A stretch of 64,000 bases of DNA from assembly GCF_018687475.1 (NCBI RefSeq), contig NZ_CP061292.1:1364001-1428000 (forward strand), given 5' to 3'. Below the pieces are notes generated by a model. It was not told the origin of the DNA. It ran no database searches and was given only the letters and a program-made list of their open reading frames with translations. The translations under genes and the position numbers were made by a program. Numbering within the stretch: the first letter of the stretch is position 1; every line of letters starts with the position of its first letter. The DNA is from Polynucleobacter sp. MWH-UH24A (lineage in GTDB: Bacteria > Pseudomonadota > Gammaproteobacteria > Burkholderiales > Burkholderiaceae). This document shows positions 1 to 8,452 of the stretch, piece by piece.

Positions 1-888
1 TTGGCTCAGTGGCTTTGGTCGCACCGGTGGTGCGCTCGCGACATTGGTCGCCAACTCTTCAAAGAGTGGGCCCCATTGCGTGCCTGGACGACCGATGATT
101 TCATAGCTAGCACTTTTGCGACGAATATCTTCGTGTGCAGGAATCGCAGCCAAGACTGGAATACCAACTTTTTCTGCAAAGGCTTGGGCTTCGCCGGTGC
201 TGTCATCTTTATTGATGACCATCCCTGCGACACCGACATTACCGCCCAACTTACGGAAATATTCCACTGCGGAGCAAACATTGTTCGCTACATAGAGGGA
301 TTGCAAATCATTGCTACCCACCACAATCACTTTTTGGCACATGTCACGGGCAATGGGCAAACCAAAACCACCACACACCACATCGCCTAAGAAATCCAAC
401 AAGACGTAATCAAAACCCCAATCATGAAAACCCAACTTCTCCAGGGTCTCAAAGCCGTGGATGATGCCGCGCCCACCGCAACCGCGTCCTACTTCGGGGC
501 CACCAAGCTCCATCGCAAATACGCCATCGCGTTTGAAACAGACATCACCAATCGAAACCGCATCCCCCGATAATTTTTTCTTCGAGGAGGTTTCAATAAT
601 CGTCGGGCATGCTTTTCCACCAAATAATAAGGAGGTGGTATCGCTCTTTGGATCGCAACCAATCAACAATACCTTCTTACCTTGTTGCGCCATCATGTAT
701 GAAAGATTAGCGAGGGTAAAACTTTTCCCAATTCCGCCCTTGCCATAAATGGCGATGATTTGGGTTTCTTTGGTGACGGGTCCTTTGTGGACTGGATCCG
801 GTTCCATGTCAGCCTCTTTTTTGAGATTGACAAATTGCACCGTTGCTTCGGCTGGCACACCTTCTAATTTTGCGGTTGCTGGACTCAT
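1..888 (-). CDS. bchX: Chlorophyllide a reductase iron protein BchX (C-terminus beyond the window)
   Basis: ATPase subunit of chlorophyllide a reductase (BchXYZ), which reduces ring B of chlorophyllide on the way to bacteriochlorophyll a; a NifH-like, 4Fe-4S dimeric protein of the cytoplasm. The minus-strand frame is open for 296 residues to the left edge, so the last part is missing. Seen: P-loop GKGGIGKS at residues 49-56, DPKSDTT switch region, and the two cluster-ligand cysteines at about 137 (GRGCGGRG) and 172 (DVVCGGF). The ATG at 888 overlaps the bchC stop (ATGA), indicating translational coupling downstream of crtE-crtF-bchC. bchY and bchZ would be expected past the edge. BchL is the closest alternative, but the long N-terminal extension before the P-loop and the bchC neighbour favour BchX. 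Confidence 0.95.
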   Translation of the reverse strand, partial: MSPATAKLEGVPAEATVQFVNLKKEADMEPDPVHKGPVTKETQIIAIYGKGGIGKSFTLANLSYMMAQQGKKVLLIGCDPKSDTTSLLFGGKACPTIIETSSKKKLSGDAVSIGDVCFKRDGVFAMELGGPEVGRGCGGRGIIHGFETLEKLGFHDWGFDYVLLDFLGDVVCGGFGLPIARDMCQKVIVVGSNDLQSLYVANNVCSAVEYFRKLGGNVGVAGMVINKDDSTGEAQAFAEKVGIPVLAAIPAHEDIRRKSASYEIIGRPGTQWGPLFEELATNVASAPPVRPKPLSQ

Positions 889-1835
889 TGCAAGGTTCTC
901 CAATCAAGGACCATCTTTAAACAATCTTTATCGCTAAACGCTTGGCGATAGGCTTTATCCGCATGTGCTGGTGAGGCATGATGCGTAATCAATCCATCTA
1001 ACGAGAGTCGTCCCGACTCAGCTAAATGTTTCACCGCTAATAAATCTTTAGGCTGCCACTGCGCTGCCACCCGAATGCGAGCCTCGCGCATAAATGCCTG
1101 AGGGAATGAGAAGGTCATTGGGGCGTCATAAAAGCCCGCCAGAACGATTTCACCGCCGGGCGCTAAACACGAAATCAAGGTATCGAGTAGCGCTGCGTCA
1201 CCACTCACATCGACAATCGTTTTGTAATAGCGCTTTTGATCTGCTTTTGGGTCAATCACTTCGTATCCAATCGCACCTTTGCGACGATCGGTATCGGTTT
1301 CCCAAACCACTGGTGATTTGCCAGCAAGCACCGCAATGCGCGCAATGAGACGACCTAACACACCGTGACCAATAATCAAATCAGGCTGTTGACTCCCTTC
1401 AGCGGATGTGACGTGATGCGCTGTCGCTGCTAAGGCAAACAAAACGGCTTCTGCGCCTAACTTGTTGTCCACGCCAATCACTCGACTTGCTGGCACAACT
1501 ACGCGTGATGCAGCGCCACCAAAGAGGCCTTTCACATCACCGAAGCACCGCGCCCCAGGGACAAATACACGCTGACCGGGCTGATACCCAGACCGAATTC
1601 CTGCTTGATAAATTTTGCCGACCGACTCATAGCCCGGTACCAGCGGATAACCCATGCCCGGGAAGTGAGGCATGCGCCCACTCCAGAGAAGTTTTTCGGT
1701 GCCCGTACTGATACCGCTCCATTCAATATCAACCACCACATCGGTTTCGGTAACGGGTGATAACTTCAACTCACTCAAGACAACGCTCTCGGGCTTCTCG
1801 AGCACGATGGCCTTTGCTTGATAGATTGTGTTCAT
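885..1835 (-). CDS. bchC: Bacteriochlorophyllide a dehydrogenase BchC
   Basis: Zinc-free member of the medium-chain dehydrogenase family that oxidises the 3-hydroxyethyl group of the bacteriochlorophyllide a precursor to 3-acetyl. The 316-residue length is typical. N-terminal GroES-like half contains SGISTGTEKLLWSG and a GYESVG motif; the Rossmann half has GHGVLGRLIA near residue 155. It ends in an ATGA overlap with bchX and sits 148 bases after crtF, so it probably has its own promoter besides read-through from crtE-crtF. A PpsR-like palindrome lies about 30 bases upstream of its ATG, suggesting oxygen/light repression. No strong Shine-Dalgarno sequence is visible. Confidence 0.95.
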   Translation of the reverse strand: MNTIYQAKAIVLEKPESVVLSELKLSPVTETDVVVDIEWSGISTGTEKLLWSGRMPHFPGMGYPLVPGYESVGKIYQAGIRSGYQPGQRVFVPGARCFGDVKGLFGGAASRVVVPASRVIGVDNKLGAEAVLFALAATAHHVTSAEGSQQPDLIIGHGVLGRLIARIAVLAGKSPVVWETDTDRRKGAIGYEVIDPKADQKRYYKTIVDVSGDAALLDTLISCLAPGGEIVLAGFYDAPMTFSFPQAFMREARIRVAAQWQPKDLLAVKHLAESGRLSLDGLITHHASPAHADKAYRQAFSDKDCLKMVLDWRTLQ

Positions 1836-1864
1836 AGTGTCATTTCTTATTTACATATATTATG

Positions 1865-1882
1865 TGTAAATATTTATTTACA
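1865..1882. promoter_or_regulatory. PpsR/CrtJ-type operator upstream of bchC
   Basis: TGT-N12-ACA palindrome, extended dyad TGTAAAT/ATTTACA, in the crtF-bchC gap. TGT-N12-ACA is the established recognition pattern of the PpsR/CrtJ repressors of purple bacteria. A second, imperfect TTTACA/TGTAAA dyad overlaps it on the bchC side. No convincing -10 hexamer was found at 17 bases from the minus-strand half-site, so the promoter itself is not assigned. Confidence 0.65.
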
Positions 1883-1983
1883 TTACTTATTCTTCACCAC
1901 TTTGGGGATAATTTATCTAGGGGTTTTTACTGATGACCCCCAGTATTTACAAGGCTTTTTGGGTGAAAAATAGCTTTTAGACT

Positions 1984-3168
1984 CTAAGCTACTGAAATCA
2001 TTGGTTTTTTACAATGCAAGATCTGCGCATTCAAAGGGATAGCCGATGGTAGGAGCCGAACGGCCTCAAAACCGGCCTCCACCAGCATTTGGGTAATTTC
2101 TGCCTTGGAACGCGGTCTTCCCCGCCCCATTGCCAGTAAATAGAAGCCAAAATACGCATCGCCCATTGCCTCTTGACCCGGGGTATCTGCCATGGGCTCC
2201 GCCAAGATTAAGCTTGCACCCGGCTCTAAGGCATTGAAAACATTACGTAATAGGGTGTTGACCCGAGAGTCATCGTGATCAAAAATGACTCGGATGAGCG
2301 TAGCCACATCCGCGCCCTTGGGTAACGCCCCATCAAAAAAATTCCCCCCAATCGCCTCGATCCGATTGGATAAATGGGTTTGACTAATGTGAGCTCTTGC
2401 TAACTCAGCCACGCCCGGGAGATCAAAAATCGTGCACTTCAGATTTGGATAACGATTTGCAAGTTGAGTGGCAAATGCCCCCTGCCCGCCACCAATATCC
2501 AGTAAATGGCGATGCTTGGCAAACGAATAAGCATCGATCACTTCAGCAGTAACCAAAGGTTGGGTGTGCGCCATCAACTTTGAATAGTTCGCAACGCGCT
2601 CAGCCGATAGGGATTCTGGTTTGGGATCGTGGGCGTGATTGATATAGGGCCAATACTCGGCCATCGCCGCTTTCCCAGAAATATCACCGCGTAACAGTGC
2701 TAACGGATCATGTAAGTCGCGATAGAAATCGCCGTGGTGCACGATCATATCGACGAGAGCTCGGTTACCAACTAATGGTGCACCCAACATGCCAAGTGCA
2801 TAGTGTTCATTCTCTCGTTTGGTAAGCAGACGAATCGCAACTGCGGCATCGAGCAAACGATTTACCCCCGCGGGCGGTAGTGCAATGCGCTCTTGCAATT
2901 GTGTTTTGGATAAGGCTCCGTTTGCAAGTAGCTCAAAGAGATTGACTTTCACACACGCCAACAAGATTTGGGAATACACAAAACCTGCCATCACATCAAA
3001 AAGTGCAGAAGCCTGACGCCGCACAATCCAACGTGTCAATGGAAAGCGTGCAGCCCAGCGCTGAAATCGTGCTGACGCAATAACACTATTTCGCCAGTCG
3101 GCGAATACTTCACCTAGAGTTCGTTGACGGGTCTGCGTGTCGTTGGACACATGCTCAGATAGTGGCAT
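1984..3168 (-). CDS. crtF: Hydroxyneurosporene-type O-methyltransferase CrtF
   Basis: SAM-dependent O-methyltransferase that methylates the tertiary hydroxyl of acyclic carotenoids in the spheroidene/spirilloxanthin pathways. Seen: N-terminal winged-helix dimerisation domain (about residues 60-130), SAM-binding glycine motif DIGGGQG at 224-230, and the later DHDD segment typical of the acetylserotonin-methyltransferase family. The 394 residues match CrtF. Its ATG lies 14 bases inside the end of crtE, so the two genes are translationally coupled, and bchC-bchX follow. Neighbouring bch genes distinguish it from other O-methyltransferases. Confidence 0.92.
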   Translation of the reverse strand: MPLSEHVSNDTQTRQRTLGEVFADWRNSVIASARFQRWAARFPLTRWIVRRQASALFDVMAGFVYSQILLACVKVNLFELLANGALSKTQLQERIALPPAGVNRLLDAAVAIRLLTKRENEHYALGMLGAPLVGNRALVDMIVHHGDFYRDLHDPLALLRGDISGKAAMAEYWPYINHAHDPKPESLSAERVANYSKLMAHTQPLVTAEVIDAYSFAKHRHLLDIGGGQGAFATQLANRYPNLKCTIFDLPGVAELARAHISQTHLSNRIEAIGGNFFDGALPKGADVATLIRVIFDHDDSRVNTLLRNVFNALEPGASLILAEPMADTPGQEAMGDAYFGFYLLAMGRGRPRSKAEITQMLVEAGFEAVRLLPSAIPLNAQILHCKKPMISVA

Positions 3169-4075
3169 GGTGATGCAGCGGTCGACTCGTATTCATAAAC
3201 CATGCTTCTGGAATCAAGCGCTCGGCTTCTTTCGCTACTAAGGCGCGTAGCATCTTCTCGCCTTTGCAGCTTGGAATTGAATGAATTGCTTTGTAAACTA
3301 ACTCATCAAAATGCTGAACCGCACCCACCAATCCCAAGTCTCGCGCAGAACTGGGTCGATCATGGGCTAGGTCTTGACCTTGTGGTTTACCCATCATCGC
3401 TTGGTCAGCCAATACATCCCGAATATCATCGGCCACTTGATAGGCCTCGCCCAACCACTCCCCTAATGGTTTCCAAGTATCGGCATCCGCTCCTGCGGCT
3501 TGTGCGCCCGCTGCGGTTGCAGCTTCAAAGAGTGAGCCTGTTTTTTCTTTTTGGTATTGCGACAGTTGTACTTTTGATTCGCATTCCCAGGCTTGGCCGG
3601 ATACGATGCCATGCGGTGCCCCCACTGAAGCAGCGATCGTTTTTAGAAGTGGTGCAAGACGCAATGGGGAGCGCATACTGCACGAGGCAATGTACTGAAA
3701 TGCCAACACAATCAGTGCATCGCCAGCAAGTACGGCAACACGTTCACCAAATGCCGCATGCACTGATGGCTGGCCACGACGCACCATAGCATTATCAAAA
3801 CAGGGTAAGTCATCGTGCACTAGTGATGCGCAATGCAAAAGTTCAATCGCGCCTGCGGCCGCAATCGATAAATCTGGGTCATCATCCCCGCAAGCTGCAG
3901 CAACCGCCAAACACAGCTGTGGCCGAATGCGCGCACCACCTGGGAAAACCGCATGGTGCAAGGCCCTTTGTAAATTTTGCGGGGCTGTCTTAGACTCTGC
4001 GATGGCAAGAGCTTGATGCAAGCCCGTTTCAATGCGCTGTTGCATTACGTGACTGGGGCTAATTTTTGAACTCAT
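3155..4075 (-). CDS. crtE: Geranylgeranyl diphosphate synthase CrtE
   Basis: Short-chain trans-prenyltransferase that makes the C20 precursor of carotenoids and of the phytyl tail of bacteriochlorophyll. Both aspartate-rich motifs are visible: D88-D89...D94 (DDLPCFD) and DDIRD at 216-220. An ispA-type farnesyl diphosphate synthase would look alike; the position at the head of crtE-crtF-bchC-bchX makes CrtE much more likely. The divergent gap to bchO holds a TGT-N12-ACA operator, so transcription is probably repressed by PpsR in oxygen or light. Confidence 0.92.
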   Translation of the reverse strand: MSSKISPSHVMQQRIETGLHQALAIAESKTAPQNLQRALHHAVFPGGARIRPQLCLAVAAACGDDDPDLSIAAAGAIELLHCASLVHDDLPCFDNAMVRRGQPSVHAAFGERVAVLAGDALIVLAFQYIASCSMRSPLRLAPLLKTIAASVGAPHGIVSGQAWECESKVQLSQYQKEKTGSLFEAATAAGAQAAGADADTWKPLGEWLGEAYQVADDIRDVLADQAMMGKPQGQDLAHDRPSSARDLGLVGAVQHFDELVYKAIHSIPSCKGEKMLRALVAKEAERLIPEAWFMNTSRPLHHHATI

Positions 4076-4120
4076 GACCGGCTTTCAGAGTTAATCGGGT
4101 CGTAATACGGGTGTAAAAAG

Positions 4121-4138
4121 TGTAAATATTTTTTTACA
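4121..4138. promoter_or_regulatory. PpsR/CrtJ-type operator between crtE and bchO
   Basis: TGT-N12-ACA palindrome (TGTAAAT, then a T-rich centre, then TTTACA) midway between the divergent crtE and bchO start codons. It can serve both genes. The plus-strand right half (TTTACA) doubles as the -35 element of a bchO promoter. Confidence 0.7.
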
Positions 4139-4161
4139 CTTATTATGATGATGAATATAGA
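4133..4161 (+). promoter_or_regulatory. Sigma-70-like promoter of bchO overlapping the PpsR box
   Basis: TTTACA at 4133-4138 and TATAGA at 4156-4161 are separated by exactly 17 bases. The -35 hexamer is the right half-site of the PpsR-like operator, the same arrangement as at bchH, so a bound repressor would block RNA polymerase. The start codon of bchO follows at 4208. Confidence 0.5.
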
Positions 4162-4207
4162 CAGCTAATGCAACAGGGTCAATCAAACAAATCTAGGGAA
4201 AACCCTA

Positions 4208-5080
4208 ATGAGCGCCATTAATCGCATTCCCTACGACTGGCCCAATCGCCAGATTAGCCGTTCAATCACCGTGGGTGATCTCACCTGGCATGTGCAAATC
4301 TCCGGTAAAGGGCCGGTGATTTTGTTATTGCACGGCACCGGCTCCTCGACACACTCCTGGGGGGAGCTCACTCCCTTACTCAATCAAGAAGCGCAAGTAC
4401 TAAGCGTCGATTTACCCGGGCACGCCTTTACATTGGGGGCTTCGGTAGACTCTTTGCGACTTGAGCAGATTGCAAGCAATTTAATTGCGCTCATTAGCGA
4501 ACTCAAAATGCCATGGCCGACTATGGTCGTTGGTCATTCCGCTGGCGCTCCCTTGGCGCTGGCCTTTGCCAACCAAGCACCCACCAAACCTCAGATCATT
4601 ATTGGTCTTAATCCCTCGTTGATCCCGCCGCCGCCAAGCTATACCCAATTTTTTGGACCAATGCTTGGGCCGGTTACCAAATCGGCAACCCTCGCATCGA
4701 TCCTGGCTAAGATTGCGCCGCTCTCAGGCATGACTGATCGTTTATTGGATTCCACCAACACCAATTTGCCAGAGACCAATCGCAACTACTATCGTCGCTT
4801 GTTTCAATCGCCTGAGCATGTCCGCGGCGCGATGAACTTTATGGCCTCGGCCAATATCGATCAAGTACTCAAAGCAGGTTCTGCCTTACCAAGTCAATTA
4901 ATTTGGGTGATTGGTGAGAGTGACCAGTGGGTTCCTGAGATCGGTCTCAAGAAAATCATCAGTCAATACTTTCCTAAATCAACGGTGATCTATTGGCCAG
5001 GCGGCCACATCATGCACGAGGTCGAAACCGCAAAGACCGCTGATTTAATCTTAAGCGAACTGCGAACCATCAAGAAGTAA
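4208..5080 (+). CDS. bchO: Alpha/beta-fold hydrolase BchO
   Basis: Alpha/beta hydrolase regularly associated with bchI and bchD in purple-bacterial clusters; its exact role in Mg-protoporphyrin formation is not established. Seen: oxyanion-hole motif HGTGSSTHSW (42-51), nucleophile elbow GHSAGA with Ser111, and a C-terminal catalytic His in WPGGHIMHE. The 290-residue length is normal. Here it is not in the bchI-bchD operon but convergent to bchD with five bases between the stop codons, and it has its own PpsR-type promoter shared with crtE. No strong Shine-Dalgarno; the ATG follows GGGAAAACCCTA. Confidence 0.88.
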   Translation: MSAINRIPYDWPNRQISRSITVGDLTWHVQISGKGPVILLLHGTGSSTHSWGELTPLLNQEAQVLSVDLPGHAFTLGASVDSLRLEQIASNLIALISELKMPWPTMVVGHSAGAPLALAFANQAPTKPQIIIGLNPSLIPPPPSYTQFFGPMLGPVTKSATLASILAKIAPLSGMTDRLLDSTNTNLPETNRNYYRRLFQSPEHVRGAMNFMASANIDQVLKAGSALPSQLIWVIGESDQWVPEIGLKKIISQYFPKSTVIYWPGGHIMHEVETAKTADLILSELRTIKK

Positions 5081-5085
5081 TTGGT

Positions 5086-5106
5086 TTAGGTGTGCAGGAC
5101 ACCTAA
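5086..5106. terminator. Hairpin at the bchO/bchD convergence
   Basis: Eight-base inverted repeat TTAGGTGT / ACACCTAA with a five-base loop, built around the bchD stop codon. It could end transcription of bchD or of bchO, but no U-run follows on either strand, so it may only stabilise 3' ends. Confidence 0.35.
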
Positions 5107-6873
5107 GACTGCTTGCGAAAGCTCTTGAGCACGCGCATGCGGTAGCGGCAAATAGAACGAGCCAATCAGCTGTGCAATTTGTTGTCCCTCCTCACGCGCT
5201 TGCGGGGAAGTGTCAATCCATAAACTTCGCACCTTCACTTGAGATGCTAGTTTTGCAGATTGCTCCGCATCGGCTTGCGCTTGGGTGCGCCCTGGCGTAC
5301 CATCACGCGCGATATTAGCTCGGCCATCGGTCAAAAACACTAAAGTGGGAGTCATCCCTTTTTTGAGCGACCCTTTTGCCAGTGCAAAGGCCGTGTCAAT
5401 CGCTTTGGCTAGTGGGGTCCCACCACCGCCGGGTAGCGATGCTAAAGAACGTTTCGCTCTCACCAAGGAACGCGTTGGGCTTAACAACAGTTCTGCTTCG
5501 CTTCCCCGAAAACTAATGAGTGCCACCTGATCGCGTCGTACATAGCACTCGGCAAGCAGTAACTCTACTGCGCCTTTTGCTTCAGCTAAGCGATTGATCG
5601 CTGCAGAGCCAGAGGCATCAACCACAAAGGTTGTGAGTGTTTGATTGCGTTGTCGGTAGCGTTTAACCCGCAGATCATCCTTGCGAATGAGGATTTTTGG
5701 TTGCGACTGATTTTTACTACTCTTAAATTGAAGTTGCCGAATCCGTTGCCATGGCACGGCGGCTCGCAGGGTATCAATCAAACTCAGTCGTTGATGACCA
5801 GAGGGCATACCAGGCTTTGAGCCCATTGGACGACCACGCTGATTACTCAACTGACTCGCACCCGCCTTTCCAACGGAATGATTTTTTTGACGAACCAGCG
5901 CAAGCTGTGTCAGTCGATCAAGCAACTCGCGCGGAATTGCTGCTTGTGCTGCCTCTAATACTTGATCTTCTAAAACATCGGTCTCGTGATTCGGGGATTG
6001 GGTCTCCTCTGAATTAGCTTCCTCGTTTTGTTCAGGAGTTGGTTCATCCTCAGCTTGAGTCTCATCGGCCATATCAGGTATTTGTGTTGCTCTGGGTAGC
6101 AATACCAAGGTCACCGCGCGCTCAAGATGCTCTTGACTGGGCTCATCCTGCTGCCAATCAAAATCAATTGCAGCCAAGTACCGTGCAGTACGCACCGTAA
6201 ATTGCACAGCGCGTAAGGACTCAATACCCAACTGCGCTGCTATTCCAATCAGTGCCGCATATTGCTCATCACGGAGGGTAATTTGCTCAACCCGCTCTTT
6301 AATCCCGACCGGATCCAAATCCAGAAACTCTGCGTCGAGTTTGGTATCGGGTAGGTCACGCCAAGCCAGCGAGTCTAAATCAAGATAAAAGGCGCAGCGC
6401 TCCATTAATTTTGGATTGACAACTTCATCCTCTTCAATGCTTTCGTCAAGCGCGATCACCCCCATCGCGCATGCAATCCGCTCTCCATGGCCATCACGCT
6501 CAACCTGTATGCTGCCATGATCTAAAGCGGCAGCAATCCGTGCTACCGTCCCCGCTTCCAAACGTTCGGCCATCGGCAGAATCACAAGATTGTGATCGCA
6601 ATGACTTAAGAGTCCTGGTCGAAAGACCGGCTTACCCGAGATGATGGTGGCCTCAATATCCAAACCACCAAGTAGGTTCTCATCGGTAATGCCACTGGGA
6701 ATCTTACGCAATGGTGTTACTAAACCGTGATGACGCACAAGCTGTTCGAGCGCTTGCATCCAACGTTCACGGACAGGCCCAGACCGTGCATGGACAATTA
6801 CTCCACCAAACTCATGGGGAGCGAGTGCAATGAGCTGTGCAACGTGGAGACACGTTAACCAGTAAGTGGGCAT
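5086..6873 (-). CDS. bchD: Magnesium chelatase subunit D
   Basis: D subunit of protoporphyrin IX Mg-chelatase; forms the AAA+ ID complex with BchI that drives Mg2+ insertion by BchH. Layout: AAA+-like N-terminal half with degenerate nucleotide site (1-265), acidic/proline-rich linker (about 265-305), C-terminal von Willebrand A domain with MIDAS motif D419-A-S-G-S423 and a later TDGRAN segment. The 595 residues agree with BchD. The start lies three bases after the bchI stop, so bchI-bchD is one operon reading towards bchO. Confidence 0.95.
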   Translation of the reverse strand: MPTYWLTCLHVAQLIALAPHEFGGVIVHARSGPVRERWMQALEQLVRHHGLVTPLRKIPSGITDENLLGGLDIEATIISGKPVFRPGLLSHCDHNLVILPMAERLEAGTVARIAAALDHGSIQVERDGHGERIACAMGVIALDESIEEDEVVNPKLMERCAFYLDLDSLAWRDLPDTKLDAEFLDLDPVGIKERVEQITLRDEQYAALIGIAAQLGIESLRAVQFTVRTARYLAAIDFDWQQDEPSQEHLERAVTLVLLPRATQIPDMADETQAEDEPTPEQNEEANSEETQSPNHETDVLEDQVLEAAQAAIPRELLDRLTQLALVRQKNHSVGKAGASQLSNQRGRPMGSKPGMPSGHQRLSLIDTLRAAVPWQRIRQLQFKSSKNQSQPKILIRKDDLRVKRYRQRNQTLTTFVVDASGSAAINRLAEAKGAVELLLAECYVRRDQVALISFRGSEAELLLSPTRSLVRAKRSLASLPGGGGTPLAKAIDTAFALAKGSLKKGMTPTLVFLTDGRANIARDGTPGRTQAQADAEQSAKLASQVKVRSLWIDTSPQAREEGQQIAQLIGSFYLPLPHARAQELSQAVLGVLHT

Positions 6874-6876
6874 ACC

Positions 6877-7896
6877 CTAGGTAAATAACTCGTCAAGTGC
6901 GCGTTGTACACGGGTCGCTGAACTCGATTCATCGAGTGGGTTACGACGCAAACGATGCTGTAGGGCTGGCACCGCGATCCGTCTGAGATGATCGCGCGTT
7001 ACTTTATTTTTTCCATCAAGTGCAGCAACTGCCCGCGAGGCTCGTAAAAGCGTAAGTTCACCACGCAGACCGTCGGTACCAAGGTGAGCGCAAAGCGTAC
7101 TCGCATCACGAAGTAATTTGTCATCAACTTTGACGCTTGCGAGTTTCTTACGAGCACTTGCCATCGTCTCCCGAATCTTTGCGTCCTCCTTGTCCCAAAT
7201 CTTCATGAATGCATCGGGATTACGCTCAAATGCGTCACGGCGTTTGATGATTTCAATACGACTTGTCATATCGGTCGGCGTTTTCACTTCCACGGCAAGA
7301 CCAAAACGATCCAAAAGTTGTGGGCGTAACTCACCCTCCTCGGGGTTACCGCTACCTACCAATACAAAACGGGCTGGATGGCGCACACTCAACCCCTCAC
7401 GTTCGACCACATTCTGTCCCGATGCAGCGACATCAATTAATAAATCAACGAGATGATCATCCAAAAGATTAACCTCATCGATATACAAAAACCCGCGGTT
7501 GGCTTTGGCCAATAAGCCGGGTTCAAAGGCCTTCTCGCCAAGCGTTAAGGCTTTTTCAATATCCAAGGCCCCAAGTACGCGATCCTCGGTTGCCCCCAAG
7601 GGTAGATCAACTACGGGTACGGGGCGAAGCTCAGTCTTGACTTTAGTTTTAGCTCCTAAACTGCAAATGGCACACAAGCTCGCCATAGCTTTGGGATCAC
7701 ATCCATACGCACAGTCTTTTACAACGGTCATGCTTGGCAAGAGCGCTGCTAAACCACGAACTGCGGTTGACTTACCCGTACCGCGATCCCCCATCACCAA
7801 GACCCCACCGATGCTGGGCTCTAATGCGGCCGCCAAAATGGCCAGTTTCATATCATCTTGGCCCACTATGGCTGAAAAGGGGTAATTACGGGTCAT
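6877..7896 (-). CDS. bchI: Magnesium chelatase ATPase subunit I
   Basis: AAA+ ATPase of Mg-chelatase. Walker A GDRGTGKST at 36-44, the I-subunit insert with a cysteine cluster (residues about 62-79), Walker B in FLYIDEVNLL, sensor/arginine-finger region ending LLDRFGL. Length 339 is standard. First gene of bchI-bchD; the 95-base gap to the divergent psiE-like gene contains no TGT-N12-ACA box, so direct PpsR control is not evident. Confidence 0.96.
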   Translation of the reverse strand: MTRNYPFSAIVGQDDMKLAILAAALEPSIGGVLVMGDRGTGKSTAVRGLAALLPSMTVVKDCAYGCDPKAMASLCAICSLGAKTKVKTELRPVPVVDLPLGATEDRVLGALDIEKALTLGEKAFEPGLLAKANRGFLYIDEVNLLDDHLVDLLIDVAASGQNVVEREGLSVRHPARFVLVGSGNPEEGELRPQLLDRFGLAVEVKTPTDMTSRIEIIKRRDAFERNPDAFMKIWDKEDAKIRETMASARKKLASVKVDDKLLRDASTLCAHLGTDGLRGELTLLRASRAVAALDGKNKVTRDHLRRIAVPALQHRLRRNPLDESSSATRVQRALDELFT

Positions 7897-7991
7897 GCAA
7901 CCGCTCCTTGAATGAACTTTATCGGTTTGTCGCTAATTTAAGGTTAAATATAAGGCATCTAACGGGCAATTAGCCCAATTGAGGAAAAACG

Positions 7992-8450
7992 ATGAACGAC
8001 ACCAACCCAAAAGAGATAAAAAACATTGAGCATCGGATTGAGTCCTGGCTTATTCCGACTGGTAATCTCTTTGTTTCCTTATTTCATCGAATTGCCCTGT
8101 TTGCGATCGGAGCGGCTACGGTTTGGGCAGCCGGGATGAGTTTCTTTGAAATGATGCAAAAGCCCTACGCTTCGGTCCAAGATTTACTTCTTCTCTTTAT
8201 TTATTTAGAAATTGGTGCAATGGTCGGAATTTACTTTAAGACCAATCACATGCCTGTACGTTTCTTAATCTACATTGCCATCACTGCGGTGACCCGTCTC
8301 ATCATTGATCTGGTCGGCACGAAGCATGAAGCGGATATGGGGATCTTGCTTATGGGCCTAACCATTTTGGTCTTAGCGCTCGCTAATGCACTGGTTCGCT
8401 ATGCGTCCAATAAGTTTCCGAGTAAGCCCGATCAACACGGCGGAGAATAA
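7992..8450 (+). CDS. PsiE-family membrane protein
   Basis: Small inner-membrane protein of 152 residues with about four hydrophobic segments (roughly 25-50, 63-80, 88-105, 112-132), resembling the phosphate-starvation-inducible PsiE family (PF06146), whose function is unknown. Good Shine-Dalgarno GAGGAA seven bases before the ATG. Divergent from bchI; the aldolase GTG overlaps the area of its stop, so psiE-aldolase-tautomerase probably form an operon inside the photosynthesis cluster. No Pho-box was recognised. Confidence 0.75.
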   Translation: MNDTNPKEIKNIEHRIESWLIPTGNLFVSLFHRIALFAIGAATVWAAGMSFFEMMQKPYASVQDLLLLFIYLEIGAMVGIYFKTNHMPVRFLIYIAITAVTRLIIDLVGTKHEADMGILLMGLTILVLALANALVRYASNKFPSKPDQHGGE

Positions 8451-8452
8451 AT

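Noticed and set aside
1-390. A 129-codon plus-strand frame at the left edge
   Set aside because: It is antisense to bchX, whose minus-strand frame is continuous and carries all nitrogenase-like iron-protein motifs.
3202-3789. A 195-codon plus-strand frame
   Set aside because: Antisense to crtE, which has both Asp-rich prenyltransferase motifs; the antisense product shows no recognisable domain.
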